Translations under genes and position numbers: made by a program
Shown: one piece after another, positions 35,118 to 46,991 of the stretch
Layout of the letters: each line of letters opens with the position of its first letter
Numbering within the stretch: the stretch's first letter is position 1
From: Rhynchopus sp. YZ270_cl-10
Lineage: Eukaryota; Euglenozoa; Diplonemea; Diplonemida; Diplonemidae
DNA length: 64,000 nucleotides
Assembly (NCBI GenBank): GCA_964035575.1
Contig: OZ037863.1
Span: 1,280,001-1,344,000, forward strand
Reading direction: 5' to 3'
Notes under the pieces: model-generated
Database searches by the model: none
Told to the model about the DNA's origin: nothing
The model's input: only the letters and a program-made list of their open reading frames with translations

Positions 35118-37100
35118 GCATTTTGTTTCCTCTACCTATGCTCTCAATTGAATGCATATCCTTGAAATGATTTTTACTTTCTCTCTTTTTATATACAAAT
35201 TGGATGTAAGGTGCTATGGTTGGGGGTGTCTACCCTACGGTAAACCCGGTCAGGTTCGCTTTGTAATTTTAAGTCAATTTTTTTTTTTTAAATTTTTGCA
35301 CCAAGCATGGCTATCATTTCCTGCATTATCTTTTTGTTAGGCTGGTGTGAATATTGTTCCGACCTTTTTTTTTTGGTCGTTTTCTTTTAGAATGTGTTTT
35401 GCGAGGCACATTCATCTTCAAATTTTCTTTTCTTGTCTTTACAGTGCAGGCCATATACGCCTTCACACTGTTGCAGTAATCTTCGGGGCATTTTTTTAGC
35501 ACCCTCCTCCCCCCCACACACAAAAAGGTCTTCTTTCTTTTTTGGAGCATATATTGCCCTGCTTTTCTTATTTCACCCTCCTCCTCCTCCTCCTCACACA
35601 CACACCCCACCCCTTCCATTTTTGCGAGAAGACTCCATCCTTCGAAAAAAAAGGAATCCTTTTATTCTAGACAGTGCATGATCCATTTTTTTCTCTTTTT
35701 TGTATTTTTTTTTTGTGTACTTTCTCTCCAGAAAGAGTATATGAAAAATCGTAAAACTGTTGTTTGGAACATTTTTTGTTGATCCCTATTACCTATGCTA
35801 GCAATTGATTGCATATGTTGAAATACCTTTTTTTTTTTTTAACTGTTGTTCATGCACATAAGGTTTTCTATTTAGTCTTCCCTAAAAATTTTGCTCTTTT
35901 ATGTTTAACCTTAACTACGTCTACGGGCGTTTTTGCAATATTTTTTTTCCCCCAACATTTCAAACTTCACTATTTTGAGATGCCCGCGTCTCACTGGAGC
36001 GCTATCATCTCATCAATCTTTTTCTTTTTCTTTTCCCCTTTCTTTTCTCCATCTTCCCCCTCCCCTCCCCTCCCCTCCTCTCCCCCCATGAACGGACACC
36101 AGATATCCTTTGAGATAAGGGTGCGCACTCCACGCAGCTTGATTCTCACTGGGTACTCAGGGTCCTCGCTTGTCGTCAGAGGTGTCTCTCCCTTTCTTTA
36201 TGAAAATAACGTTAAGCATGAGAGATGTAGGTTCATCTTACAGGTTTTTTTTTGACACCCTGAACAATGTTGAAGGGTTTGTGAGAGGGAGAGAGTACGC
36301 CTCGTAGCCCCCCCGCCCCCCGCCCCCTAAGTCAGCCTAGTGTTAGGGCATGAACCCGATGTAACGCTCGTTTTGTTTGTTTTTTTTTTTTTCTCAAGAA
36401 ATTTTTCAAAATCATTCAAAAAAAAATGGCATTTTATGTAAGATTTTCTAAGAAATGGAATGTTTGTGCATTTTTTTGGACCTTCCAGGTTTTTGAGAAA
36501 AAAAAATATTGACAAATTCATCAAATTTGCTGAAAGAAAGGGAGTAAATTTAAAAAGTGAAAAAAAGAAAGCGCTGCAAAACATAACACCACTCCAGATA
36601 CTTCAAATCTGTGCGTTTACCTCCTTCTTTTTCGAGAGATCTATTTACATGATTATGAGCGTTACAGAAGAAGAAGAAAAAAAAACGGCCAGGCTGACTT
36701 TGACCCCCCTCATCAGGTCACCCACCCCCTGTTCCCCCTTTTTTTTTGCTCTTAAATTGTGTCATGACGTCATCCAGTTGAGTCTTCTCATTTGATCTGT
36801 CTGTAGTGCACAATTTTTCTTTTTTTTTTCCTCACCCCCTTTTTTTTTACCGGTACCTGCGTCACAGCAGAGTAATGTTGATTTGAATATATTTTTACAT
36901 CATCCCTCATCCTTGTTTTTTTTTGGCTGGAAAAAAAGAGCGTTTTCTGCATGATTCCACACCTTCTTCTGCAGTTTTTTATCTCTCACTTTTTTTTCGC
37001 ACTTTTTGCGTACTATTTTTTGGTATGACAAACGTGTTAAAGTGTAGACCCAAGAGCAGGGGAGTCGGGAAAATTATGAGGGTTGGAAAGACTGAGGAGA
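35118..37100. other. spacer with M9, M3 and low-complexity DNA
   Basis: M9-like sequence at 35121-35165, M3 at 35205-35280 and M9 at 35778-35826. From 36280 to 37100 I see no module or gene, only T runs and a C-rich stretch at 36308-36330. Confidence 0.5.
35778..35826 (+). repeat. module family M9 (exemplar)
   Basis: TTGATCCCTATTACCTATGC, then agcaattgattgcatatg, ttgaaata and a T run. Other copies: 8627, 35121 and 63874. Confidence 0.8.
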
Positions 37101-37117
37101 TCTGAAATGTTTATGTA

Positions 37118-37320
37118 CTGTGGCTTCGCCAGAAAATTTCGTTTTCGTGCAGTAAAAGTGGAAATGACAATATTTTATTGAGGCCCCGATTTCCCGCAGT
37201 GGGCATTTTTTTCCTGATGATAATTACCAACGACAGTGCCATTTTATGGCAACATTTTTTTTAGAAATGTTGCGTACCGTGGCTTCGACAGGAACCTTTG
37301 GGTGACGTGGCCACCATTTC
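37118..37320 (+). repeat. 200-bp dispersed unit with two GCGTACCGTGGCTTCGCC-like motifs
   Basis: Two copies of a gtaccgtggcttcgcc-type motif about 145 bp apart around aattaccaacgacagtgcc. The same layout recurs inverted at 38150-38335 and in + at 62595-62785, with partial forms at 41945-42000 and 58855-58935. Four of these lie inside hAT-like elements, so the unit is a shared internal block. Confidence 0.75.
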
Positions 37321-37807
37321 TTTTGTAAATGATCTGAGGTTATTGATAAGAACCTCCCTGAACTGCCAACGCGAAGCGCGCGCAGCGACCGCTTTTACGG
37401 TCCCCAAAACCGCTAAAAATGGAAAAAAAAAAACAAAATGATGACTCACCCGACCCCCCTGCCCAGGAGGTGAAAATTAAAAAAAAAAAAAAAAACAAAA
37501 AAAACAAAAAAAACAACAGGGGAGAATTTTGTGCGTAAACACAGCCGTTTTTCTCTACACTTTCTATTCTTTGTTTGTTTTGTTTGTTTTTTTTTTAACC
37601 AAGATGTGTGGGACCGGAAAGGTCAGTGTATATCACGTATATTTTCCTCTTTTATTTGCAGATTCTTGGGGCTTTCTTAACTTTAAATCATACTTTTCAC
37701 ATCCACACACCATTTTAGGGCCCAAAAAAAAAACAAAACAAAAAAACGAGATACAGTATTTTGCAGAACAGGAGAATTTTCAAAAAAATGTAAATTATTA
37801 TGGTATA

Positions 37808-38604
37808 CAGGGGTCCTAACGCTGTTCTCAAAAAAAATAAAAATGGTAACTTCAAGGTCACTTCTCGTTTTTTGGGGAGGGAAAAAAAAAACCTTTCCCC
37901 CTCAGAGGAACAAACAAAGTGAAGTTGAAAAGGTGCAAATTCCTCGGACATACACTGGACGTTGGTTATCGCCGTATCATAAGGACAGGGCACTAGAGAC
38001 GATTTTTTTTTGAGGCAATTTCGCGGTGTCGCAGTCTGATGCCACCGTTATGCTTCTTACCACGAACAACACAACACAGCCATAGGCAGATGTTTTGGCC
38101 GATGTTGAGTGGGTGTCAGCCTTCTTATCAGTAACATGAGTACATTTATAAAAGAAACGGCGGTCATGTCACCCAAAAGTTCCTGGCGAAGCCACGGTAC
38201 GCAACATTTCTAAAAAATTTGCCATAAAATGGCACTGTCGTTGGTAATTATCGTCAGTTTCCGCAAATTTTACTTACGTATTTTGCCAAAACGAAAGTTT
38301 CTGGCGAAGCCACGGTACGCAACTTTGCCAAAAAAAAATGCGCTGAAAATTGTACATTGGCAACCTGCAGCACTGCAGACCACTGATCTTGGCAAAATAG
38401 AAAAAAAATACCGGACCCTCCAACGTGTTCCCGGTGTATGTTAAGCATCCGAGGTCACTTCGTGACACCGGATTTCAAAAATAAAAAGGGAAGGTCACTT
38501 TTTAGGGCACTTTTCGAAGGTCACTTCGAAGTGACCTTCGGATTTCAAAAAAATAAAAAAGGTCACTTCAGAAGTGGTAAAAGTTACCACTCTTAGGACC
38601 CCTG
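37808..38604. mobile_element. hAT-like element, 797 bp
   Basis: Ends CAGGGGTCCTAA and TTAGGACCCCTG, with a perfect 8-bp duplication ATGGTATA at 37800-37807 and 38605-38612. No transposase. The inside carries an inverted 200-bp unit (38150-38335) and GGTCACTTCGAAGTGACC palindromes near 38510-38540. Confidence 0.92.
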
Positions 38605-38612
38605 ATGGTATA

Positions 38613-41280
38613 GTAATTTGTACTGTAAAGTACCGGTATTTAAAAAAAAACCCCCCTCCCTTTTAAAAAAGCTTTTACTTCTTGTTGAGGCACCGTTCTC
38701 AAACCTTTGCTCTTCGTTTTAGTGCCGGATGCCTGGTGATACAGGCATTTTTCGCACTTTCTTTTTTCCTCTTTAATTTCCCCCTCTCTCTCTCTCTCCC
38801 CATATGTTTTTTTCTCTCTTTTTTTTTTCTATGTGGACCTCAGTAAAAACATTATTTAGTTTGAAGCGGTATCCTAATGTTGTTAGTGAACTTGATCAAA
38901 AAAATGACCAAAAACAATACGGTGGACCATCTGATTTTGCCTGGAAAAAAAATTAGGTGGATGGAGCAAGAAACCACCAATAGTAGAACCTCATCGGGTG
39001 TCTACACTACACAAAAAAAACAAAAAACAACAACGATTGATGCAAAAAACTTCGCTTCAAAGCAACCCTTCAATCAGTATACACTAATACAACAAAGTTT
39101 TCACAAACAAAAAAACCCCCCCCTACTTTCTAGGGTTGAGGATGGCCTCCGTCCATACCGATTAAGTACAAAGCCTTCGGGCGACATTATGTACAAGATC
39201 CTACCTCGGTGGGTGACAGTCGAGACAACAAAACCCCTCTCCCCAATGGGAGAGTACGACTAGCTAGAGAGGTTCAGATGTATGCGAACCACCTATTTCT
39301 CCCCCCTTTTTTTTCTGCACCAAAGGTACACTGTCACGAGAGGGCTTTGTATTTCAAGACACCTTCTCTAAGATGTGAGCACATTCATCTTTCAACCTTT
39401 TTATCCTTTCAAAATCTTTCAAAAATATAATTTTTAGAGAAAAAAAATGACAATGTTTTTATATAAAAAAAATTGGGAAAAATCTATGAAATTTCCGTGT
39501 GAATCTCTGGTATATACTGCACGTCTGTTTCATTGTTGTGTCCATTTTTCATACAAAAAAATATTGTTTTATTTTTATTTTCTCCTTTTGCTTTAGTTCG
39601 GTGACCAATCCATGGTAGGCTTGTGTTCATTGATAAGTTTTCTGTATTCTTTGTTTCTTCTTTTGTTACATTTGGTGCCCCAGAAAGCTGAACCACAAAA
39701 ACATTAGTCGAGTATTAGTTCGGGGTTCTGTTCGATCCTCGTTCGATGCCTGACACAGAGTGACAGTCTGGATATGTCTGCAGGTGGTACTTCCACTGAC
39801 ACATCCTGAATACAACCATTGTTGCCCATCAATGCAGCCTACTACTCCCACTGGAAAAAAAAATTGATTCAAAATGAAGGGAGGGGTCCAAATAACTTTA
39901 TTACCCAGTGACATGTGAGTGGCATGCCTTTGAAAAGCCAAAATCGCGACGGGGAAAACAAAGTTATGGGGGTAAACTTCCCCTTTAGCCAAACGGAGGT
40001 GTTCATTCACTTCACTCTTGTAGTTACGACAAACGGGGGGGTTTTTTTTTAAGAAAATTCAAATAGAAATCAGGCAACCTTCAGTGAGAGTATGGCCAGA
40101 GATGAGTAGAGCAAATGGGAATATAAGATGGGGGTTATTAGATGTGTGTGCATGAGAAAGCATATCCAGCTTTCAACTCTTTTTTTTTTATTGTTCAGTT
40201 TTCAGTAAATCTTGGGCACCAAATAAAATTCTTTGTCAGTGCCCTGCGTCCGCCGATGAATGGTGAGGCGTTTTGCACTTCCAACCTCTCTTTAAGTTTA
40301 TCCCCCCCTTTTTTTGTTCAACCAATTCATTTGTGTCACATTTTCTTGCATTTTTTTTTGTACGACATTTGTTCGCTTTTATGTAATGTGCATGTGAGCA
40401 CGAGAGGCACGTTCAAATCTGTCACATTGTCATAAGTATTCAAGGCGACTCTAAGCCCCCTAGTGTACCTAGGGTGATGGTTCATGTACAGAACCCATCT
40501 CTTGTAGGTACAGTCCGGGCGAGGGGTTATGTCGAGGGGGTTTTTTTTAGGTGTTCTCGCAGAAATAAAGGCAACTACACTACTCCAACAATTTATCATA
40601 AAAAAACGATAATAAAGCCGCCATAATTCACCCCAGGCTATTCTATCATGTTGCGTCACTTTCTCTTTGGAATTGATGTCTACAAAAATTTGAAAAACAA
40701 AAAAAGCTCCCAATAAATGATAGAAAACAGACAGGAACAAAAAAACCCCAAAAACAAAACAAAACAATGTGAGAGGCACCTTCACCGTATAAGGTTTCTT
40801 CAGGGTGACCCAAACATGAGAGGATTAGGTTCATATTATAAATTTTTCTTTCATTTCCTATTTTTGTATTTTTCTTTTTTCTATTTCTTTCTCTTTTCCC
40901 GTCCACTGCGTCCTTGTGGGTGTGGGTGCGCACACTATACAAGAAATACGCAGAGACGACCATCAACTCAGCACAGATACCAACCTTTTGTGCTTCTGAC
41001 TTATCTTAGTAACTAAGCCAGTAACAAGGTAATCAATAAAGGCATTTGGTACGGTCATCTTACAAAAAAACTCTTTTCTTTATTTTTTTTTCATTACAAA
41101 TTTAGTTTTAGAATTGAGCCCCTTCCCCCCTACCCACCTGAGTCGCTTACTTCAAGGTGTTGTTCCCTTGTTCCAATTATCCCCGTTTTCGCGATTGGGA
41201 GCCAACCATTTTTTTCCTCTTTTTTCACCTACTTTTTAATCCCCGGTTCGTTGACTAGTGGGAGTAGGGCATCTCATTAA
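38613..41280 (+). other. module mosaic, 38.6-41.3 kb
   Basis: M6 (39168-39237), M3 (39315-39365), M5 (40141-40180), M1 (40239-40288), M5 (40391-40428), an M6-like piece (40450-40545), the M8 3' part (40566-40600) and M2 (40806-40842). No gene recognised. Confidence 0.6.
40391..40428 (+). repeat. module family M5 (exemplar)
   Basis: GTGAGCACGAGAGGCACGTTC then atctt.caa and a T run. It resembles M2 in the cgagaggc word. Other copies: 12971, 34647, 34941, 40141, 41726, 44819, 47325, 49610 and 58556. Confidence 0.8.
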
Positions 41281-41291
41281 AAGCGATAGAT

Positions 41292-41428
41292 CATGGTGGT
41301 TTGTAGTCAGACTAAGTCAGACTGGTTTTTGGGCCAGGCTGAGGATTGGACACTTGTCGCACACTCTTCGCACTCGAGTGCGAGAGGAGCGAGAGGGGTG
41401 CGAGATGAGTCAGTCTGACTACAAACCA
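41292..41428. mobile_element. 137-bp palindromic MITE with 8-bp duplication
   Basis: TGGTTTGTAGTCAGAC-type ends in inverted orientation, flanked by CGATAGAT at 41284-41291 and 41429-41436. The left end has about five extra bases. The 8-bp duplication points to hAT, although the termini are not CAGGG. Confidence 0.75.
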
Positions 41429-41794
41429 CGATAGATAGACTGCGAAAAATGGAAGCAAGTTGGCGGAGGGTGGGCGTGAAATGGACATATTCTGTTGCTA
41501 TACATACGTGATTTTTTTTTTCAAGTTTTCAAACAAACAAAAAAGGGGGATATTTTCCTTTTGAGAGAAGAAGACTTGATCATAACCGCTTAATCTCGTT
41601 GCCATCATTTTGGCGGACAAACAATAAAACAACAGACAAAAAATATCACAAAAAAAAAATGATATCGTACTGTATCCTTGGCTCTCGGAAGGCACAAAGC
41701 AGTTCTTGGTCAGGTCTACTTCTTAGATGTGCATGAGAGACACATAAAAGCATCTTTCAAAAGATTTATTTTCTTTTTAATATTCCCCCTCCAC

Positions 41795-42330
41795 CAGGGG
41801 ACATTGGTAGTTTGAGATTTTGAAAAAAAAGCCGGTGTGAGCCAAAAAAGCCGGTGTGAGGCAATTTTTTTTTCCCCACGCATTTTTGGCAGAGACCTCC
41901 ACAACTCTTTCCCCTCCGCGCCCTTGTCTAACCATATGGCATCAAAACTTTTCTGGCGAAGCCACGGTACGCAACATTTCAAAAATTGTGACATAAAATC
42001 GCACGCTTTTATAGCCAAACTATGGTAAAGGTAGCTGTGACTATGGCCTAGGGTAGAGCTGTGGGCTACCGCTCGTCATTTTTAGCTGCGCCGCAGGCGC
42101 ACGGTACGCTACTTTTTTATGAGAGTTGCAAACATCTATTTCTTTTGATTGAACGGACCGATTGGTCTTTGTGGTGGGGTCACATGCACATAAGAAACCG
42201 CTACAGATGTGGTTGTAGCCTTGTATGAGGAGATAAAATTCAGAAAAAAATTCAAAAATCTGCCTTTTTCTTTTTTTTTTTTTTTTTCTCAAAATCCCAC
42301 ACCGGCACACCGGCATACTAATGTCCCCTG
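41795..42330. mobile_element. hAT-like element, 536 bp
   Basis: Ends CAGGGGACATTGGTAG and, inverted, CTAATGTCCCCTG, with a perfect 8-bp duplication CCCTCCAC at 41787-41794 and 42331-42338. Subterminal GCCGGTGTG repeats are inverted at the two ends. Internal blocks include GCGAAGCCACGGTACGC (41954) and a GCGCCGCAGGCGC palindrome (about 42090). No coding capacity. Confidence 0.92.
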
Positions 42331-42338
42331 CCCTCCAC

Positions 42339-44310
42339 CCCTCCATTACCCGATGATTTCATGTCTCCGTGTGTGCTGTCACAGAAAGGCCCCCCCTTCC
42401 CTCCCTGCGGGGATTGGGGAGGTCTGTACACTGTGAAGTATTTGAAATGGGTTGTGGTTTCACTGTAAGCTAACAATGAAACGATGAAATCACAAAACTA
42501 AATAAAAAAAACCACAAGACTGTCAAGTCAAATTCATTTACTTTTACTGTCGTGTAGACGTGACAGTTTCTAAATATCGTGCACCCTTTTTCGTCACGAT
42601 AGAATAGAACAATAGTGTATTTTTTTGTGTGGTATTTTTTGCATAGTGACTACTGGAGCAGTAAAGCAACGAGAGAGGGCCTAGTGTCATATGTGCAACT
42701 TTTTTTCTTTTTCCTTTAGGTAAGCAGTTGCAAAAAAAAAAAAAGCAAAAAATAAAGATAAAAAAAGAGGAGACGACGCTGGTGGAAAACTCCATCTTTC
42801 GATTGAAAATAATATCTTAATCATTTTTCCTTTAGGGAGCTCAACACCGAGATTTTACCAACAATTTGTTACGTACGTGGGTCAGTCGGAGGTGCCTGCA
42901 TCAACAACTTTTATTTTTGTTTTTGTTTTGTGCACAGCGATTAGCTCACTTTCAGTTATGTGTACTTTTTTCTGAATTTCAACTTCACCTACCCATTTTT
43001 TTTTCTTTCAAGCGAAGTGCTACAATACACAATAGAAATTGGGCAGACTCGTTTATTAGGGGGGGAAATGGTCTATTTTTGCCGATCACAAAAAAAAAGG
43101 CGTTGCCATTGAGTGAAGAACTCAATTCACCTTTGGTCTATTTCACACTTATCACTTGGTTACTGTTTTTTTTTTTTTAAATCTGTGAATATCATCCTCT
43201 TTGTAATCTATTAGTGGAGACACCAAAAAGATTTCAAAAAAGGTGGATTCCCCTTTGGCTCTCGAGGAACGAAAAAATTTTGTGTCACGTCCTTTTTCAA
43301 GGTGACTAAGCATGAGAGGCTTAGGTTCATCTTTAAATATTTTTTTCTTCTTTTTTTTTTTGCCAACGATGGAGTACGATGATAACAGAGCACCCATTTG
43401 CACTGTCGACTTCACCTTTTTTATTTTACTCTGACTGGTTTCTTAGGGAAAAATTGGTCGTGGAGTAAAAATCAGGAAGTGCAGTATTTCACTAGTGAAA
43501 ATCAGATTACATTATTTCATTGCGGCTATTTTACGTGGGGCCGACGGGTGCAGTGAAAATCAGATACATTATTTCACGCTCGCGACCATTTTTGCATTTT
43601 TGCCCGCAAAACGAAAAAAAAATGACAGGTAAAAATTTTTTTTCCTTGGGAAATTTTCCGTGTACTTAGCGAAATTTTCAAAATCTGGTTATTACCTTGG
43701 CTCTAAGTCAGCTGAACTCGGCAAGTTGCCCAGCTAGCTGGCCGATCTGGTAAGGTAGCTGCAATCAGCGGCGGTGGAGGAAACAGAGGCTGGGGATAAA
43801 CGCACTCTACGGTGTTCCCGCTGTGCATGCAGGGAGCCTGGGTCTCAAGGATTCGAAGAACTATACCGGGCATTCGTACCGTAGGTCGTCCCAAACTCTT
43901 GGTGGATGCTGGCGCAAGTGCAGAGACCCTCAAAAGCGCCAGTTCGGCTGGCAAACCGACTCAATGGTGAATCGCTACGTCAAACGGTCAGACGTTTCAA
44001 GCATGTAAGTTAGCCAACTGCTCACAGTCAGGCACCTCCTGCTGCCCCTCCAGTGCAAGCTGCCCAAGCGATGTCTCAAGCGACGCGACCCAGCCGCACC
44101 TACAACTCGACCAGTTCACAAGATCTCCTTTGACCTGAACATCAACCTTCGTCAGTAGGAATTTTCCCCCCAAAAGACTATCATCATCAATAAAACCCCA
44201 CTCCGCCTTTTGATCTTCACAATGAACACACCAGCACCACATATGGATTCCACATGCACACTACTACCTGCTTTTTTCCCTTCGAAACCAGTCATTATAA
44301 AATAAAATAA
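42339..44310. other. spacer with an M4 half, M2 and an unclassified GC-rich segment
   Basis: M4 3' half (42869-42910) and M2 (43299-43335). 43440-43600 has repeated gtgaaaatcaga..cattatttca words. 43690-44150 is GC-rich, without homopolymers, and reads like decayed coding DNA on the + strand in more than one frame; I do not recognise it. Confidence 0.45.
43299..43335 (+). repeat. module family M2 (exemplar)
   Basis: Core GGTGACTAAGCATGAGAGGC, then ttaggttcatctta.aaac and a T run. About 16 further copies, for example 8879, 11688, 40806, 44771, 45126, 47275, 55694, 57118, 59383, 60612 and 63652. One copy is split by composite element copy B. Confidence 0.85.
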
Positions 44311-44317
44311 TGGTTTT

Positions 44318-44452
44318 AGATGAAAATCAGGCCAAATTTTCACTTGTGGGTGCATTTTTACCTCGTTACCTTTACTCCACTCGCTTCGCTCGTGAAGTAA
44401 AGGCACTCGGTAAAAATGCACCCACGCGTGAAAATTAGGCTATCTGATTTTC
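44318..44452. mobile_element. palindromic MITE
   Basis: The arms GGGTGCATTTTTACC and GGTAAAAATGCACCC, extended outward by TGAAAATCAGGC-type sequence, fold around actcgcttcgctcgtgaagt. No clear target duplication. Non-coding. Confidence 0.7.
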
Positions 44453-44602
44453 ATTAAATCAATAGTTATTAAAAAATATTTTTCGTTCAGTCTTGAATAG
44501 AAATTTCTGAAACTTACTTTTTGAAGTAAATTTTACCACAAAAAAAAATAAAAATTTGTCTGTTCATTAGGCTAGGCTTTGGGTCTTGAGCTCCAGAAAT
44601 AA

Positions 44603-44735
44603 AAAATACCAAGTACGCGACAACTACGCACTAAGTACGCAACAATATAGGGTATTCCTGTATTTTTTTTTTTTCGTGCACAAAGTGCGCAGCAAGTACG
44701 CAACAAGTACGCAAAATGGGGTTTTCAGGAGCACC
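44603..44735 (+). repeat. module family M11 (exemplar)
   Basis: Built of AAGTACGCAACAA words around tatagggtattcctgtat and a T run, ending aaatggggttttcaggagca. Second copy at 11846-11952. The word gctcc(a/t)gaaataaaaa precedes both copies. Confidence 0.85.
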
Positions 44736-45179
44736 ATTACCGGTTTTTTATTCAGACATTTTTTATCAACAGATGGCCAAGCACGAGAGGCTTCGGTCGT
44801 ATTGCTACCCATTTAATTAGATGTGTTGCACGAGAGGCATATTCATCTTGACAGTTTTGTTTGTCTTTATTATTTTTATACCTACAAGCGTAGCTTAACG
44901 GAGAAATAGTTCCTCAAATACGGTCGTCAATCACCCCTCCAACAGGGTAATTGTGCAATCAACGAAAAAACCTTTTTTTCCCCTTTTACTTACCTACTCA
45001 GAGTTACTATTTTTTTCCTTTTCACACCTTTCTGTTGTTGGCCGCAGCGTACTTATGCTTTCATCCGGATGGCTGACATCGTCAGTCGGAGGTGCCTGCA
45101 TCAACAACTACCAGTTTTTGTTTCAAGGTGACTAAGCAGGAGAGGCTTAGGTCATCTTAAACCTTTCTTTTTTTTTGTA

Positions 45180-45270
45180 GGGACTGCATGGTTGGGGTCC
45201 CGGTACAGCCGGTCATTGTACCAAAGGTACACTGTTCACGAGCGGGCTTTGTATTTCAAGTCAACCTTTT
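45180..45270 (+). repeat. module family M3 (exemplar)
   Basis: GGACTGCATGGTTGGG, then cggtcattgtaccaaaggtacac (a short palindrome at gtaccaaaggtac), then gggctttgtatttcaagtca and a T run. Other copies: 8824, 11995, 27350, 34562, 35205, 39315, and the 3' end alone at 28890. Confidence 0.85.
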
Positions 45271-45851
45271 TTTTTTTTACATTGATCTTGTTGTGTCACT
45301 GTCTCTTCCGCATCGTACTCTCCTTCACATCCCGCACGATGCAGGCGCAGGCCTGCCCACTTTCACCCACTGCGTCACACAACACAACGCCCCCCTCTTT
45401 TTCACTTTCCTGTGCATCAGTAACCATTTTGGACTTTTAATTTTGTTCCAAAAATAAAATAGTGAACAGTGTCCAACACTGTCCGAATGGCAACTACACT
45501 AAAAAAAAACAGATCATGATCAAAAAAAATATCAAAAAAAAAAAAAAAAAAAACGTTTGCGCAGCCTAGTCCCTCAGAGGGTACTGAGGTGATTGTCGCT
45601 AAAAGGTAACCCCGTTTGGGTCGCTTGTTTGAGTAGATAGATCTTTACCCAGTGTGGTGTCGACATTAGTATTAAAAAAAGCTGTTGATGTTCATCAGCA
45701 GTGACGTAGAAGTGTTTAGAAAAGTGAAGCACATCCTCGGGTGTCTGCACTAATATAACCAAGTTTTCAAAAAAAAGCACAGACGTGCAGACTGCTGTGG
45801 CAGCTACACTAATCCGACATAGTGTAGAAAAATAAAGAAAAGAAGGTGTTT

Positions 45852-45905
45852 AGCATAGCACACTCTAGGGGTGGCTACACTAGTACAACCAAGTTTTCAA
45901 AAGAA
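45852..45905 (+). repeat. module family M7 (exemplar)
   Basis: GCACACTCTAGGGGTGGCTA, cactagtacaaccaagttttc, then an A run. Other copies: 1918, 1981, 11159, 26868, 29234 (split by an insertion), 45721 and 48285 (inside the PIF-like element). Confidence 0.85.
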
Positions 45906-46945
45906 AGAAAAAAACCCCGTATTTGGCTTCCTGCGCACAATCTAAAGGAATCGGCGTTGCTCAACAACTCCCGTTGTGTTTCCTCTCAGAGTGCTTGAGA
46001 GGGGCCTTTCTATTTTGCTCTCTATTTTAAGGATCCGTGTGAAGGGAAAATGGCTATCTAATCTAGTGATAGTGGTCTATAATTAAACAAAAAAGTTTTG
46101 AGAGAGGGTGGTATCTCAACACATAGCCGAACGGCGACAATGGAAAGCCAGATAAGAGGATTGGAAGATGTGGACCGGAACAAAATAATATTGTGTTTGG
46201 TACGAAATATGGTGCGGCTGAATGCGGGGGTGTGCAAGAAGTGCGAATCACCCTACTTCATCCACCCCACATTAAATGGCATTGGTTTTTGTTTTTGTTT
46301 TTGTTTTTTTACGCACACTACTTTTGTGAGCGGAAAGTGTCCATCGTCGTTCACCTGACATTTTTCTTCAAACGTTTTTCAACAAAAAAAAGGGTGGCAT
46401 TGAGTACTGATCCTGCATTAGCAGGTGATTGTCGACGCAACAAAAAAAAAAGGTGAACAAACCTTTTGTAGAAGCGTTGAGAAGCCAGAATATAACAGCT
46501 AAAAGTCTCTGATATATCATACGCCCGTTCGCCCTTGCATTGTGTTTTTCTATTTTCACTTTGTGCCAAAAATCGAACATTTTTATTTTGTGCACAAATG
46601 GTTTTCCTCTTTCTTTGGGAAGAACTATCAGAGACTAGAGGTGAATTTGAATAACATAAAGTCTGGTTTATTTTCCTTGTGCGTATTTTTTTTTCCAGAT
46701 TCTCAGGATCCCCCCTTTTTTTTTCGAAAGATCTGTGTTCTCTCCCCCCCCTCCCGAAGGAACTTTCTTTCCACTATTTCTTGGTTTGTTTGTTTGTTTT
46801 CTTTTCTCTATGTCATTATGTTCTTTTTTTTTTTGCTGTAACAAACAGTTCTCAACACGCTTGAGAGAGAGGACTGACAGTCTGTGTATTTTTTCACTCC
46901 CTGTGATAGATGCATCGCCGTTTATGGTTTTATTACTTTTTTTTA

Positions 46946-46991
46946 GCGCCTTGCGTCCGCCGAACGGTGAGGCGTTCTGCACTTCCAACTC
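46946..46991 (+). repeat. module family M1 (exemplar)
   Basis: Core TGCGTCCGCCGAACGGTGAG, then gcgtt.tgcacttcaac, then a T run. Other copies: 1107, 8505, 10166, 13027, 21752, 34237, 40239, 47174, 47866, 56938, 57998 and 60723. Four copies (8460, 10131, 47149, 57966) are preceded by a hairpin around GGTTCGATAACC. Confidence 0.85.
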
